DNA of 64,000 nucleotides from Enterovibrio baiacu (GCF_004120195.1 NZ_SCHN01000006.1:248001-312000); one strand, 5' to 3'. Counted from the stretch's first letter, positions 35,337-45,398 are shown. Program-made: numbers and translations. Notes: generated by a model from the sequence alone, not told the origin.

Positions 35337-35875
35337 TACAATGCGCTCCCTTTGTCAGTTTTATCTTCCGTGACATCAAACGACACATAGATTTCCTTGT
35401 GGAGCAGGTTCATCACAAAACTCATTGCGTACTGAAATCCCGCCATAGCAAAGCCAACAGGAATAATCGCGTAGACGTAATAAACGGGCATCTGTAAAGC
35501 CGGACTTAGGCGATTGATGTTCTTGAGCTCTAACACATAGAACACCGACAAATAGGCGAGATAAAACAACAGCAGTGAGGTAGTAAGTGCAATCACCGTG
35601 GTCAGGACTTTCTTGACGCGCAGACTTAACGAATCGTAAACCGCGGTCATACGAATATTTCGTCCTTTTCGCACCGCATACGCAAACCCAACAAAGGTGA
35701 CGCCAACGATGAGGAACTGATTTAGCTCTTCAGAGAAGAAGATGCTTTTGTTAAACGCATAGCGACCAATGGCATTCGCCGTCGAATTTACCATCATCAC
35801 GAGAATGCCTGCCATGATCAGAAAGCGTTCTAGCTTCTCCGTCATGATGCTGATCTTCTTCAACAAGTTTTTCAT
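35336..35875 (-). CDS. TRAP transporter small permease (DctQ/TeaB family)
   Basis: 179 residues from the ATG at 35875, with AGGA 6 bases upstream; a start 45 bases earlier adds an unlikely leader. Four membrane segments, with the usual NAIGRYAFNKSIFFSEELNQFLIVGVTFVGFAYAVRKGRNIRM core of DctQ proteins. It pairs with the large permease, to which it is translationally coupled. A 158-base gap separates it from the binding-protein gene, a common place for an mRNA processing site. Confidence 0.9.
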   Translation of the reverse strand: MKNLLKKISIMTEKLERFLIMAGILVMMVNSTANAIGRYAFNKSIFFSEELNQFLIVGVTFVGFAYAVRKGRNIRMTAVYDSLSLRVKKVLTTVIALTTSLLLFYLAYLSVFYVLELKNINRLSPALQMPVYYVYAIIPVGFAMAGFQYAMSFVMNLLHKEIYVSFDVTEDKTDKGSAL

Positions 35876-36033
35876 AACACGTCCTACACGCGTATCGGCG
35901 ATACTTCCAGCCATTATCAAAAAGCTGTGTTTGGCCGATTGCCGACCGCGTTTGATGTTATTGACTTAACAGGTAAATGCGCGAACCTCCACACTGGAAT
36001 GTCCGACGCATTAACGAAGACAAAGGCCTGCGG

Positions 36034-37077
36034 TTATTGCCCGCCTGACGCCGCGTCAACTTCACTCAGTAGACTTTGAAGGATGTTTTGAGCGCCTTCA
36101 CGTGCTGCCGCTTTTTGATCATCCGGATACGCGTTCGCGACCACATCGTAGTAGGTGCCGTGGAGGTTTTCGCTCAACGCTTTGAAGCGATTGCGCTCTT
36201 CTTCCGTTAACACCACCACTTGCATTTCAGGGCGCTCTTTCAGGATCTTCTCCATGTTTTCGCTGTTAATGCGGATTTGGTAGTCGTACGCCGCTTTGTC
36301 TGCTGCCTTGATCGCTTTTCGGATCATGGCTTGTTTCTCTTCAGACAAACCGCTGAACCACTTGCTGTTCGTTGATACGGTGCTCACATAAGGTTGCTGA
36401 CCAGGGAACATCAAAAAGTCCTGCACCTCATGCCACTTGGCGTTGTAGATGAAGTAAATCGGGTTCACCATGCCATCAATGGTTTTTAGCTGCAGCGAGC
36501 CGTAAACCTCACCCCATGACAAAGGTGTTGGTGTGGCGCCAAACGTTTTGTAGGTTTCGACAGGGATGGTTGACGTGAACGTTCGGATCTTCTGGTCAGC
36601 AAAATCTTCTGGCGAACGCACCGCTTTATTTGCGCCCCATACCATTTCACCTTCAGACATCATGGAAAGCAGTTTCAGGTTCACACTCTCAAATTTCGGT
36701 GCGAGTTTGTTGTAAATTGTCGGGCTGGTTGTCAGTACCTTGTGCGTCACTTCTTCATCCGTACCCAACACGTAAGGCAAGCTTACCGCTTGCACTTCTG
36801 GCACGTATGAACCCAAGTGTCCCGAGCCGACGGACACAAACTGAATGGTGCCTTTCGCTGCAAGCTCAACGATGTCATTTTCAGTGCCCAGTTGACCGTA
36901 GTAATAAATACGAACACGAATATCGCCGTCCGATTCCTTCTTGATCACCTCTGCAAACTTCTGTGCATAAATGTCCTGCACATCGGTTTTGTCTTCCTCT
37001 GAGGCAAACTTCCATGTTTCAGCGTGGGCACCGAATATCATGCCTAAACTCAGTAGTGCTATGCCAAATCGCTTCAT
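36034..37077 (-). CDS. TRAP transporter solute-binding protein resembling TeaA/UehA
   Basis: 347 residues with a signal peptide (MKRFGIALLSLGMIFGAHA/ET). It is DctP-type and strikingly similar, by remembered sequence, to the ectoine-binding TeaA of Halomonas: WKFASEEDKTDVQDIYAQKF, EGEMVWGANKAVRSPEDFADQKIRT, ETYKTFGATPTPLSWGEVYG and the NPIYFI motif all have counterparts. In TeaA such positions include the Arg that binds the carboxylate of ectoine. Uptake of ectoine, hydroxyectoine or a related zwitterion is therefore likely, though not proven. It is followed by the two permease genes. Confidence 0.85.
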   Translation of the reverse strand: MKRFGIALLSLGMIFGAHAETWKFASEEDKTDVQDIYAQKFAEVIKKESDGDIRVRIYYYGQLGTENDIVELAAKGTIQFVSVGSGHLGSYVPEVQAVSLPYVLGTDEEVTHKVLTTSPTIYNKLAPKFESVNLKLLSMMSEGEMVWGANKAVRSPEDFADQKIRTFTSTIPVETYKTFGATPTPLSWGEVYGSLQLKTIDGMVNPIYFIYNAKWHEVQDFLMFPGQQPYVSTVSTNSKWFSGLSEEKQAMIRKAIKAADKAAYDYQIRINSENMEKILKERPEMQVVVLTEEERNRFKALSENLHGTYYDVVANAYPDDQKAAAREGAQNILQSLLSEVDAASGGQ

Positions 37078-37142
37078 CCTTTACTTCCTTCTTTTCGCTA
37101 TCCAAGCGTCACCTTCACCGAATTTTCGCCGCACTGATGCAC

Positions 37143-37164
37143 CCAAGTGGAAGCGTCCACTTGG
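37143..37164. promoter_or_regulatory. Inverted repeat upstream of the TRAP binding-protein gene
   Basis: CCAAGTGGA-AGCG-TCCACTTGG, a perfect 9-base palindrome with a 4-base centre, 66 bases before the DctP-type start and downstream of the M20 gene. There is no T-tract, so an operator, or a hairpin that protects the transporter message, fits better than a terminator. Confidence 0.55.
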
Positions 37165-37238
37165 AGACATGTCACTTGAAGACATCGTGATGTAGGTGGT
37201 TAGCTAATGGCTGCGTTTTATCGCAGCATGGGACTGAT

Positions 37239-38498
37239 TCAATCGACCATGGCAGTACTCAAACGATCGTTGACCAGTTGGATCCAATAACGCGCACCTA
37301 GGGGAAGGATACGGTCGTTGAAATCATACTCAGGGTTATGCAGTGCACAGCCACCAACAGAGTCCACGCCATTGCCCAACAACACATAGCAGCCAGGTTT
37401 AACGCGTAACATGCTAGAAAAATCCTCTGAGATGGTCAGGGGCTCACACTCCGCATTCACCTTGTCAGTGCCTAAGACTTTGCGCGCCGCGTCGACGGCG
37501 TATGCAGTCTGCGCTTTGGCATTCACTGTGGGGTAAAACGTATTGGTAAACGTGAACGAATGGCTCGCCCCTGCCGCCTGACAAATGCCCGCCACGATCC
37601 GCGCCATGCTTTCTTCAATGCGGGCCAAGGTTGCTTCTGTGAAGCATCGGCAATCGCCCTTGATGGTCACTTGGGTGGGAATGACATTGACGGTGCCATC
37701 CGTAATAAATTCGGTCGCCGACACCACAGCGGTGTCGCTAATGGCACTGAGGTTTCGAGACACAATGGTTTGCAGGCCGAGGATAACTTGCGCACCGACA
37801 ACCATTGGGTCGATGCCTTGATGCGGCAGTGCAGCGTGGCCGCCAATACCTTTAATGGTGATTTCAAAACCGCTTTCACTTGCCATGAGTGACCCCGGGC
37901 GCACCATGAGTTCACCTTCCGCAAGACCGGGGAAGTTATGAATACCGTAGACTTCATCAATCGAAAAACGCTCAAAAAGGCCATCATCAATCATGGCTTG
38001 CGCACCACAACCGTGCTCTTCGTCCGGTTGAAAAATGAAATACACCGTGCCATTGAAATGTGGATGTTGTGCCAGATAACACGCTGCGCCAAGTAACATC
38101 GCAGAATGCCCGTCATGCCCACAGGCATGCATTTTTCCATCATGTTTTGAGCAGTGTGCGAAGGTGTTTTGCTCATGAATGTGCAGTGCATCCATGTCTG
38201 CACGCAAACCGATGCTCGCAGCTTTTTCACCGCTGTCACTACTGTCACCGCTGCGAAGGATACCCACCAGCCCAGTTTTGCCGATATTTCGCTCAACCTG
38301 AATGCCAAAGCTTTCGAGTTTTTCAGCAATGAAATCCGCCGTAAGGTTCACATCAAACCCACACTCAGGAAATTGATGAAGGTGCTGACGCCATGTGGTC
38401 ATGTCCGCAATCAACTGCCGCGACAAAGGCGACGCTGTACTCAAAGAAGGTGATTCAGAAGAAGACGATGACATGGTGTGCGCTCCGTTAGCCGTCAT
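37239..38498 (-). CDS. M20 family amidohydrolase (HipO / DoeB-like deacetylase)
   Basis: 419 residues from the first ATG (AAGGA about 10 bases upstream); an ATG at 38474 with GGAG 8 bases upstream is equally good. The binuclear-metal pattern is clear: HACGHDGHSAMLLGAA, the catalytic Glu pair in QPDEEHGCGA, the His in YGIHNFPG, and the dimerisation lid GHAALPHQGIDPM. Such enzymes cleave N-acyl amino acids such as hippurate; DoeB/EutE remove acetyl from N-acetyl-diaminobutyrate in ectoine breakdown. It lies 40 bases after the EutA-like gene. Confidence 0.85.
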   Translation of the reverse strand: MTANGAHTMSSSSSESPSLSTASPLSRQLIADMTTWRQHLHQFPECGFDVNLTADFIAEKLESFGIQVERNIGKTGLVGILRSGDSSDSGEKAASIGLRADMDALHIHEQNTFAHCSKHDGKMHACGHDGHSAMLLGAACYLAQHPHFNGTVYFIFQPDEEHGCGAQAMIDDGLFERFSIDEVYGIHNFPGLAEGELMVRPGSLMASESGFEITIKGIGGHAALPHQGIDPMVVGAQVILGLQTIVSRNLSAISDTAVVSATEFITDGTVNVIPTQVTIKGDCRCFTEATLARIEESMARIVAGICQAAGASHSFTFTNTFYPTVNAKAQTAYAVDAARKVLGTDKVNAECEPLTISEDFSSMLRVKPGCYVLLGNGVDSVGGCALHNPEYDFNDRILPLGARYWIQLVNDRLSTAMVD

Positions 38499-38538
38499 TA
38501 AAAAAACATCCTTATTTCAGACAATAGAAACAGATGCG

Positions 38539-39300
38539 CTATTGCGCGAGATGCTGTTCAAGCAACACGCCAAAACCTTCAATCGGCTTTGGGTATTTCA
38601 GTAAACGCAATGAATCCCATACCAACGCTTGATTACTGCTCACCACGGGCTTTTCGAGTGCCGCTTCAACACGCGCTAACACCGAAGTAGCACGTAAAGC
38701 GGTGCATGAGATAAAGAGTAAATCCGCCTCGGGGTCGCAGCGTGAAATGGCCGCCTGCGCAATGTCTTCCGGCGAGATGTAGGTCATGGCAGTGTCATCT
38801 TCAAAGCCAAATCCGGCAATATTGAGCACCTCATACCCCTGCGCTGAAAATAGAGCAGCCATCTCGCGGTTAACGGCGTCAGTGTAGGGCGTCAATATGG
38901 ATAACTTTTTCGCCCCCAAGACATCAAATGCATTCAATGCGGCAGTCACAGGGTTAGTAACCGCAACGTCAGGGCGCGTTTGATGCACAAGCGCCGTGAC
39001 ACGTTCATTGCCAATGGCAACCGTGCCTGACGTGCAGGCATAGATGATGACGTCCAAATCAGTATTAGGAAGAATCGCGTCTGCCGCCGCACTAATGCCT
39101 GGCGCCATCGTGCGAAGGTTTTCAACCGTGAGCGGGTTAACGTTTCTCACTCGGCTAGTGAAAGCACGAACGTCACGGGGGTACATCGCATTGAGATCAT
39201 GCTCAATATTAAAATCTGTCGCGAGCGCGATGATGCCGATTCTCCCTAAAGGAGCAAGGTGATCCAGTGCATACTCAGGTACTAAAGTTTCAACCTTCAT
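38539..39300 (-). CDS. EutA-like aspartate/glutamate racemase-fold protein
   Basis: 253 residues from the ATG at 39300 with GAAG 8 bases upstream; a GTG nine bases earlier is less likely. The fold is that of maleate isomerase and arylmalonate decarboxylase, with both cysteines in the expected places: IIYACTSGTVAIG and LLFISCTALRATSV. EutA, of unknown exact role, is part of ectoine utilisation clusters. Here it is first in the minus-strand unit running through M20, the TRAP genes and M24, and is divergent from the Lrp/AsnC regulator. A role in isomerising or decarboxylating an intermediate is inference. Confidence 0.75.
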   Translation of the reverse strand: MKVETLVPEYALDHLAPLGRIGIIALATDFNIEHDLNAMYPRDVRAFTSRVRNVNPLTVENLRTMAPGISAAADAILPNTDLDVIIYACTSGTVAIGNERVTALVHQTRPDVAVTNPVTAALNAFDVLGAKKLSILTPYTDAVNREMAALFSAQGYEVLNIAGFGFEDDTAMTYISPEDIAQAAISRCDPEADLLFISCTALRATSVLARVEAALEKPVVSSNQALVWDSLRLLKYPKPIEGFGVLLEQHLAQ

Positions 39301-39309
39301 CTCGTCCAC

Positions 39310-39562
39310 TTCTTTTCATCTGCACGCCAGTGCTTTGGTTACATTTTCTTCACAAGTGCAATAATCTCCCGAAGAGTTTGAAGAATTTCCTAATAAAGAT
39401 GTCATTGAATGAAGAAAATCCGCATTTTTTATGCGCTATAGTGGTTTTTTAGTACCAATAAGAAATAAAGGCGTTAATAAGGGGTTAGCAACCACTTTTC
39501 GTCTCAAAAACGGGCATAAAACGCTTCCATAATTAACACCTACTTTCAAAGGACGAACGGGT
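39310..39562. promoter_or_regulatory. Divergent promoter region of catabolic unit and Lrp-type regulator
   Basis: 253 bases with promoters for both sides. It contains AT-rich stretches (TTTTTTATGCGCTATAGTGG near 39424) suited to Lrp binding. No clear palindrome. Confidence 0.5.
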
Positions 39563-40054
39563 ATGGCGCACTCTTCCACCACTGCGATAGACAGCTTTGA
39601 TCGAAAGATACTTAACATTGTTCAAGTGTCGAATCGCGCAACATCTGACTACATAGCCGACCAAGTGGGACTTTCACCCGCCGCAGTACAACGCCGCTTA
39701 AAGCGCCTACGAGAGCAAAAGATCATTCAAGCGGATGTGTCGGTGGTTGACCCTAAAGCCTTGGGTTATGCCATGACCTTTGTTGTGCAAGTCACGCTGG
39801 AAAGAGAGCGTGTAGATTTGATGCACAATTTTAAAAAGGAAATGAAAGCCAATCGTTCCGTGCAGCAATGCTATTACGTGACGGGAAGTTCGGATTTTAT
39901 TCTGATTGTGACCGCGGCAGACATGGCAGGATACGACACCTTCACCAGAGAAGCCTTCTTCGATAACGCGAACATAAAAAGCTTTCAAACCAATGTGGTG
40001 ATGGACCCTGTCAAAGTCGGCCTGTCCGTGCCGATTGATGAACAAGCAGATTGA
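39563..40054 (+). CDS. Lrp/AsnC family regulator (DoeX-like position)
   Basis: 163 residues. The N-terminal winged helix-turn-helix is DRKILNIVQVSNRATSDYIADQVGLSPAAVQRRLKRLREQKII. The C-terminal RAM effector-binding domain includes VTGSSDFILIVTAADMAGYDTFTREAFF. In ectoine catabolic clusters the equivalent gene (DoeX/AsnC) senses a diaminobutyrate-type intermediate. Here it stands between the EutA-led unit (divergent) and the ammonia-lyase gene (convergent), so it can control both. Confidence 0.92.
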   Translation: MAHSSTTAIDSFDRKILNIVQVSNRATSDYIADQVGLSPAAVQRRLKRLREQKIIQADVSVVDPKALGYAMTFVVQVTLERERVDLMHNFKKEMKANRSVQQCYYVTGSSDFILIVTAADMAGYDTFTREAFFDNANIKSFQTNVVMDPVKVGLSVPIDEQAD

Positions 40055-40075
40055 ATATCCACCTAACGTGATAGC

Positions 40076-40104
40076 AAAAAAAAGCGGCGCAAAATACGCC
40101 GCTT
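40076..40104 (-). terminator. Terminator of the ammonia-lyase gene
   Basis: Stem AAGCGGCG/CGCCGCTT with a 7-base loop and eight T on the minus strand. On the plus strand the tail is poor, so it mainly serves the minus-strand gene. Confidence 0.85.
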
Positions 40105-40145
40105 ATTGTGTGACAACAGCCTCTCACACTGCTGATGGCCAATAC

Positions 40146-41336
40146 TTAGCCAACAAGCTCCCGGTAAAGCTCAGGGTCCGTTGCCCCTTCGGTGCCAAGT
40201 ACCAGCACACGGCTGGTGTTGTCCAAACCCAACTGGGTTGCCAATTCAGGCTTTCGGTTCGCAATGATCGCGGCGGCGTATCCCGGCACCGCAGATTCAC
40301 CCGCCTCAATGGCTGCCTCGGTTTCTCTGCCCTTTGCCAGCAATCTCATTGCTTGCGGAATAGCTTCTTCGCTGATGGTCATAAAATCATCTGCGCCATT
40401 GGCGAGAATGGTCCACGCTAAGCTGGACACTTCACCACAGGCAAGCCCCGCCATTAAAGTCTCTAAATCACCCAATACTGGGACAGGTTTCCCTGCTAGG
40501 GCACTCTGTTGGAGGCAGTTCGCTTCTTCCGGTTCCACAATAATGAATCGAGGACGCGCTTCACCCCAAAGGTCCCAGAAATAGCCACACACCGCAGAGG
40601 CCAACCCCCCCACTCCACCTTGGACAAACACATGGGTTGGGATCTCGCCGTCCAATTGCTCGACGATTTCCGACAACATGACGGTGTAACCTAACGCCAC
40701 GTCTTTCGGGATCTCCATATACCCTTCGTAGGATGTGTCTGACACGATAATACGCCCATGCTTTTTCGCTTCTGCATCAGCGGTGCGCACCGATTCATCG
40801 TAGTTACCTGTAATGCGAATCACCTTAGCACCAAAGGCTTCCATCGCCTGTTTGCGCCCTTCGGACACATCACGATGAATATAGATAATGCACTGACAAC
40901 CAAACATTTGAGCGCCCCAAGACACCGAGCGGCCATGGTTACCATCCGTCGCACAACTCACGACAACATCAGCCGCCTCTTTCTGCCACTTTCCCGCTAA
41001 CAAATCATCCATGGTGGGCATTTCGCCATGACGCGCTTTCAGCACAAGTTGAAGCTGTTTCGCGACCGCATACGCACCACCTAGCGCTTTAAAGCTTTTT
41101 AACCCAAAACGCTGCGATTCGTCTTTGTACCAAAGCTTACCCAACTTCGCCGTCTTGGCGGTGGCGCTCAACTCATACAGCGGCGTAGGTGCATACCCCG
41201 GCCAGCGCGTAATATCGCGAATTGCGGCTTGCGCACCTTCAACATTTAGCACTGAACGTTGCTCAGCACTGTAAGCATGCTTGGCAGACGCAAGAGGATT
41301 TGAGAAAAGGGTGAGAGTCCCTGATAGTGTCAGCAT
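40146..41336 (-). CDS. Diaminopropionate ammonia-lyase-family PLP enzyme
   Basis: 396 residues from the ATG at 41336; the open frame goes 147 bases further but adds no family sequence. It is a fold-type II PLP enzyme. The lysine context KDESQRFGLKSFKALGGAYAV is that of YgeX. TDGNHGRSVSWGAQ forms the phosphate/asparagine loop, and QGGVGGLASAV is the glycine loop. YgeX splits 2,3-diaminopropionate to pyruvate and ammonia. In this cluster, with TeaA-like uptake, M20 and EutA-like genes, it may act on a diamino acid derived from the imported compound, a role EutB fills in ectoine clusters. Confidence 0.85.
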   Translation of the reverse strand: MLTLSGTLTLFSNPLASAKHAYSAEQRSVLNVEGAQAAIRDITRWPGYAPTPLYELSATAKTAKLGKLWYKDESQRFGLKSFKALGGAYAVAKQLQLVLKARHGEMPTMDDLLAGKWQKEAADVVVSCATDGNHGRSVSWGAQMFGCQCIIYIHRDVSEGRKQAMEAFGAKVIRITGNYDESVRTADAEAKKHGRIIVSDTSYEGYMEIPKDVALGYTVMLSEIVEQLDGEIPTHVFVQGGVGGLASAVCGYFWDLWGEARPRFIIVEPEEANCLQQSALAGKPVPVLGDLETLMAGLACGEVSSLAWTILANGADDFMTISEEAIPQAMRLLAKGRETEAAIEAGESAVPGYAAAIIANRKPELATQLGLDNTSRVLVLGTEGATDPELYRELVG

Positions 41337-41589
41337 GTGTAATAAAATCCTTTTCCGATCGGTAATGCGCAAGCTTGCTTGCCGCATCAGGCTGCAAGAC
41401 ATTACGTTTGGTATTGGAAAGTGTACTGAGAGATCGCGCTTAGATTCTCTATTCTTGCGCAAGGTCATGCGGGTTATGCGCAATTTCCCTCAAGTACACG
41501 CGGAATTTACGCACTCAACGCAGAGGGTTACCATCCCGACGGATTTTCGCCCCCTAGGCGGCACACACAAACGATCGCCATCAAGAAGC

Positions 41590-41627
41590 AAAACGCCCAT
41601 CTGCGCGTCAAAACACAAATGGGCGTT
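41590..41627 (-). terminator. Terminator after ppsR
   Basis: Stem AACGCCCAT/ATGGGCGTT with an 18-base loop and TTTTGC tail on the minus strand, 19 bases after the ppsR stop. Confidence 0.7.
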
Positions 41628-41645
41628 GCTGAAAACGCGTAATAC

Positions 41646-42479
41646 TCAAAACAAACGGCGTTTCAGCCCTGTTTTTTCCAGTACACGCGTCGTGATTTCT
41701 TCCACCGACAGCGCGGTGGTGTTGATGTAGGAGATGGCTTCTCTGCGGAACAACGATTCAATCGTGTTCACTTCCTGTTCGCACTGTTCTGTGCTGGCGT
41801 ATTCACTGCCAGAAAGACGGTTTTCTCGGATTTGGGTGAGGCGCTCAGGATCAATCGTCAGGCCAAACAGCTTGTGACGATGAAACTCAAACTCAGGCAA
41901 CAAGCGAAGCATCTTCATGTCTTCTGCAATAAACGGATAGTTCACCACGCGCAAACCAAACTGCATCGCCATGTACAAACTGGTGGGTGTTTTCCCGCTG
42001 CGCGACACGCCCAGCAAAATGATATCTGCGTGTTCTAAGCCTTTTAGCGAGACACCATCATCATGCGCCAAGGTGTATTCAATGGCCGAAATTCGGTCAA
42101 AATAGGTATCGGAATCTTTGCCGACACTGCGGGAGCGCTGCAGTTTGGGCTTGGGCTCAATCTGCGTATCTTCCGCGACCCGTTGCACCACACTTTCCAA
42201 CACATCATAGAAAAACGCGGGCGCTTTCAACAAGCGTTCGCGAATGCCTGGCACCACCATCGAAAAGAAAACCAAGGGTTTCACGCCATCGCGTTCATAC
42301 GCGTGCTGAATGTGTTTTATCAGCTCGCAGACTTTGTCTTCCGTCTCGACAAACGGAAAGGTTTTCTCGTTCACGTCGAACGCAAATTGTCCCAGTACGA
42401 CATGCCCTAACGTTTCGCATGTGATGGCTGTCCCATCCGAAACATAGAAGACGTCTCGTCTTTGAATATCTTTATGCAT
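41646..42479 (-). CDS. ppsR: PEP synthase regulatory protein PpsR (kinase/pyrophosphorylase)
   Basis: 277 residues, the same length as E. coli PpsR. This DUF299 enzyme switches PEP synthase on and off: an ADP-dependent phosphorylation of an active-site Thr inactivates it and a Pi-dependent reaction reverses this. The N-terminal [25 protein letters not shown] and the P-loop [15 protein letters not shown] are diagnostic. It is divergent from ppsA, its target, over a 175-base promoter region. Secure. Confidence 0.97.
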   Translation of the reverse strand: MHKDIQRRDVFYVSDGTAITCETLGHVVLGQFAFDVNEKTFPFVETEDKVCELIKHIQHAYERDGVKPLVFFSMVVPGIRERLLKAPAFFYDVLESVVQRVAEDTQIEPKPKLQRSRSVGKDSDTYFDRISAIEYTLAHDDGVSLKGLEHADIILLGVSRSGKTPTSLYMAMQFGLRVVNYPFIAEDMKMLRLLPEFEFHRHKLFGLTIDPERLTQIRENRLSGSEYASTEQCEQEVNTIESLFRREAISYINTTALSVEEITTRVLEKTGLKRRLF

Positions 42480-42654
42480 AGATGGTTAATCTTCTCGCAA
42501 TTTTTTCATAGGATAGAAACACAACGATAACAATAACGACACTTAGCAAGCTAGTCGTGTCTCCACAGCTTTTAAAACTCATCATGGTTTTATTCGCGCA
42601 GAGACCTAGGTTGCTACCAAAATCCCAATTGCTGCACTATTTCTGGAGAAAGAA

Positions 42655-45024
42655 ATGCAAAAGAACACCCTGTGGTTCGATTCCCTATCAATGGATGATG
42701 TCGACAAAGTCGGCGGCAAGAATGCGTCCCTCGGCGAAATGGTCTCAAACCTCGCCAACGCGGGCGTATCCGTGCCAAATGGGTATGCAACCACCTCGTA
42801 TGCGTTTAACCAATTCCTTGATTTTGAAGGGCTGGACGAGCGTATTCATCAGGTGCTTGATGACCTCGACATTGAAGATGTTGATGCACTACGCCAAGCC
42901 GGTTCTACGATCCGCCAATGGGTTTTAGATGCCCCCTTCCCTGCTGATCTTGAGCAGGATATTCGCGATAACTATGACACGCTGGTTGATGGAAATTCTG
43001 AGCTTTCCGTCGCTGTACGCTCCTCTGCAACCGCGGAAGATTTGCCAGACGCTTCCTTCGCTGGGCAACAAGAGACCTTCCTCAATGTGAAAGGCATTGA
43101 TGCGGTACTTGAAGCCACCAAACATGTTTTTGCGTCACTCTTTAACGACCGCGCGATTTCTTACCGCGTCCACCAAGGGTTTGACCACCGTGGGATCTCG
43201 CTCTCTGCGGGTATTCAGCGCATGGTACGTTCTGACAAAGCGTCATCAGGCGTCATGTTCACGCTAGATACCGAATCAGGCTTCGACCAAGTGGTGTTCA
43301 TTACCTCTTCTTGGGGTCTGGGTGAAATGGTCGTGCAAGGCGCGGTTAACCCTGATGAGTTTTACGTGCACAAACCGCTGCTTGAAGCTGGCACGCCAGC
43401 GGTGGTGAAACGCACCTTTGGCTCGAAACTCATCAAGATGATTTATGCCGACAGCCAAGTGATTGGCAAACAGGTCGACATTGTTGATACCTCTCCAGAA
43501 GAACAGAACCAATTCTCGCTCACTGACGATGAAATCGCGGAACTTGCAAAGCAAGCCATGATCATCGAAAAGCACTACCAACGTGCGATGGACATTGAGT
43601 GGGCGAAAGACGGCATCGACGGCAAGCTTTACATCGTGCAAGCGCGCCCAGAAACCGTATGCTCACAGAAGAACGCTAACGTCATCGAACGTTACGAGCT
43701 GAATGACAAAGCCGGCGTGCTGGTTGAAGGCCGCGCCATTGGACAACGCATCGGCAGCGGTGGTGTACGCGTTGTTGCCTCGCTGGATGAAATGTCGTTA
43801 GTGCAAGACGGCGACGTGCTTGTGACTGACATGACAGACCCCGACTGGGAACCTGTCATGAAAAAAGCAGCGGCGATCGTCACCAATCGCGGCGGCCGCA
43901 CATGTCACGCCGCCATCATTGCCCGTGAGCTGGGCATTCCTGCCATCGTGGGATGTGGCGATGCCACCAGTAAACTGAGCGACGGCGCGGAAGTCACCAT
44001 TTCCTGTGCGGAAGGCGAAACCGGTTATGTCTACGACGGCAAACTCGATTTCGTGGTGCGCCAATCTGCGGTTGATGAACTGCCATTATTGCCGACCAAA
44101 GTAATGATGAACGTCGGCAACCCTGACCGCGCCTTCGACTTCGCGCAAATTCCAAACGAAGGCGTTGGCCTTGCGCGCTTAGAGTTCATCATCAACAAGA
44201 TGATCGGCATTCACCCGAAAGCCCTGTTGAACTTTGACGCGCAAAGTGACGAGCTGAAAGCACAAATCAATGAACGCATTCGCGGCTACAAAGACCCAGT
44301 CGATTTCTACGTGAGCAAACTGACGGAAGGGATCGCCACCATCGGAGCAGCGTTCTGGCCGAAGCGCGTTATCGTGCGTATGTCCGATTTCAAATCGAAC
44401 GAATACAGCAACCTGATTGGTGGTAGCGAATTCGAACCGCATGAAGAAAACCCAATGCTGGGCTTCCGTGGTGCGTCGCGTTACATCTCTCCGGTATTCG
44501 AAGATTGCTTTGCGTTGGAAACACAAGCCATTAAGCGCGTGCGCAATGAGATGGGGCTCAAGAACGTTGAAATCATGATCCCATTCGTTCGCACCACAGG
44601 CGAAGCCGCTGAAGTGAATGACTTGCTGGCGAAGTTCGATCTGCGCCGTGGCGAACAAGGCCTGAAAGTCATCATGATGTGTGAATTGCCATCAAACGCC
44701 GTGCTTGCGGATGATTTCTTGAAGTACTTCGATGGCTTCTCGATTGGCTCAAACGACATGACACAGCTAACACTGGGCTTGGACCGCGATTCTGGCGATG
44801 TCGCCCACTTGTTTGATGAGCGGAACCCAGCAGTGAAAGCCATGCTGAAAATGGCGATTGATGCGGCAACACGCGCAGGCAAATACGTCGGAATTTGTGG
44901 TCAAGGCCCGTCAGATCATGACGACTTGGCAGAGTGGTTGATGGCGCAAGGCATTAGTTCTGTATCGCTAAACCCAGATACTGTGGTTGATACCTGGACC
45001 AAGCTAGGGAACGTCGCGAAGTAA
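42655..45024 (+). CDS. ppsA: Phosphoenolpyruvate synthase PpsA
   Basis: 789 residues (E. coli 792). It converts pyruvate, ATP and water to PEP, AMP and phosphate for gluconeogenesis. The N-terminal ATP-binding domain starts [20 protein letters not shown], with [20 protein letters not shown]. The swivelling phosphohistidine domain has [23 protein letters not shown], with the catalytic His and the regulatory Thr just before it. The C-terminal barrel has [16 protein letters not shown] and the CGQGPSDH cysteine. GGAGA precedes the ATG by 5 bases. A terminator follows the stop. Confidence 0.98.
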   Translation: MQKNTLWFDSLSMDDVDKVGGKNASLGEMVSNLANAGVSVPNGYATTSYAFNQFLDFEGLDERIHQVLDDLDIEDVDALRQAGSTIRQWVLDAPFPADLEQDIRDNYDTLVDGNSELSVAVRSSATAEDLPDASFAGQQETFLNVKGIDAVLEATKHVFASLFNDRAISYRVHQGFDHRGISLSAGIQRMVRSDKASSGVMFTLDTESGFDQVVFITSSWGLGEMVVQGAVNPDEFYVHKPLLEAGTPAVVKRTFGSKLIKMIYADSQVIGKQVDIVDTSPEEQNQFSLTDDEIAELAKQAMIIEKHYQRAMDIEWAKDGIDGKLYIVQARPETVCSQKNANVIERYELNDKAGVLVEGRAIGQRIGSGGVRVVASLDEMSLVQDGDVLVTDMTDPDWEPVMKKAAAIVTNRGGRTCHAAIIARELGIPAIVGCGDATSKLSDGAEVTISCAEGETGYVYDGKLDFVVRQSAVDELPLLPTKVMMNVGNPDRAFDFAQIPNEGVGLARLEFIINKMIGIHPKALLNFDAQSDELKAQINERIRGYKDPVDFYVSKLTEGIATIGAAFWPKRVIVRMSDFKSNEYSNLIGGSEFEPHEENPMLGFRGASRYISPVFEDCFALETQAIKRVRNEMGLKNVEIMIPFVRTTGEAAEVNDLLAKFDLRRGEQGLKVIMMCELPSNAVLADDFLKYFDGFSIGSNDMTQLTLGLDRDSGDVAHLFDERNPAVKAMLKMAIDAATRAGKYVGICGQGPSDHDDLAEWLMAQGISSVSLNPDTVVDTWTKLGNVAK

Positions 45025-45033
45025 ATGAATGTT

Positions 45034-45066
45034 AAAGCCTGTTCAGTAGAGCAGGCTTTTTTATTA
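45034..45066 (+). terminator. Terminator of ppsA
   Basis: Stem AAAGCCTG/CAGGCTTT with a 10-base loop, then a run of T (TTTTTTATTATT), 10 bases after the stop. Confidence 0.92.
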
Positions 45067-45398
45067 TTTTAAAATAACCCATTCCACTCATTTCATAAGA
45101 ACATTCTAAATTACAAGAACACAAATCCGCGTAACTGTATCAATATTAAGACCAAAAAATGCAAATATTACACCCAGCCCAACCCCTTGTTTTAATTAAA
45201 TAATCCCACCATCAAAAAACACATAGAACAAAAAATATATTATTCAAACTCGACCATTGAAAATAACAACATTGATCTAACAAATAGATTTAACTCCGAT
45301 TATTGATATGTTTATTATTTATAAAAAATAAGTAGCAATTATGATACATAGATAGCGCTTAATTATTATTTCTGCGCTTCAATAATTAGGACCACCAT
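45067..45398. promoter_or_regulatory. Strongly AT-rich promoter region before the CxxCH protein
   Basis: 332 bases with no gene. It is one of the most AT-rich parts of the window (many A/T runs such as AAAAAATATATTATTC). H-NS-type silencing would be expected. No palindromic operator stands out. Confidence 0.6.

Noticed and set aside
41337-41483. N-terminal 49-residue extension of the ammonia-lyase
   Set aside because: Basic, low-complexity leader with no counterpart in YgeX-type enzymes; the ATG at 41336 fits the family start.
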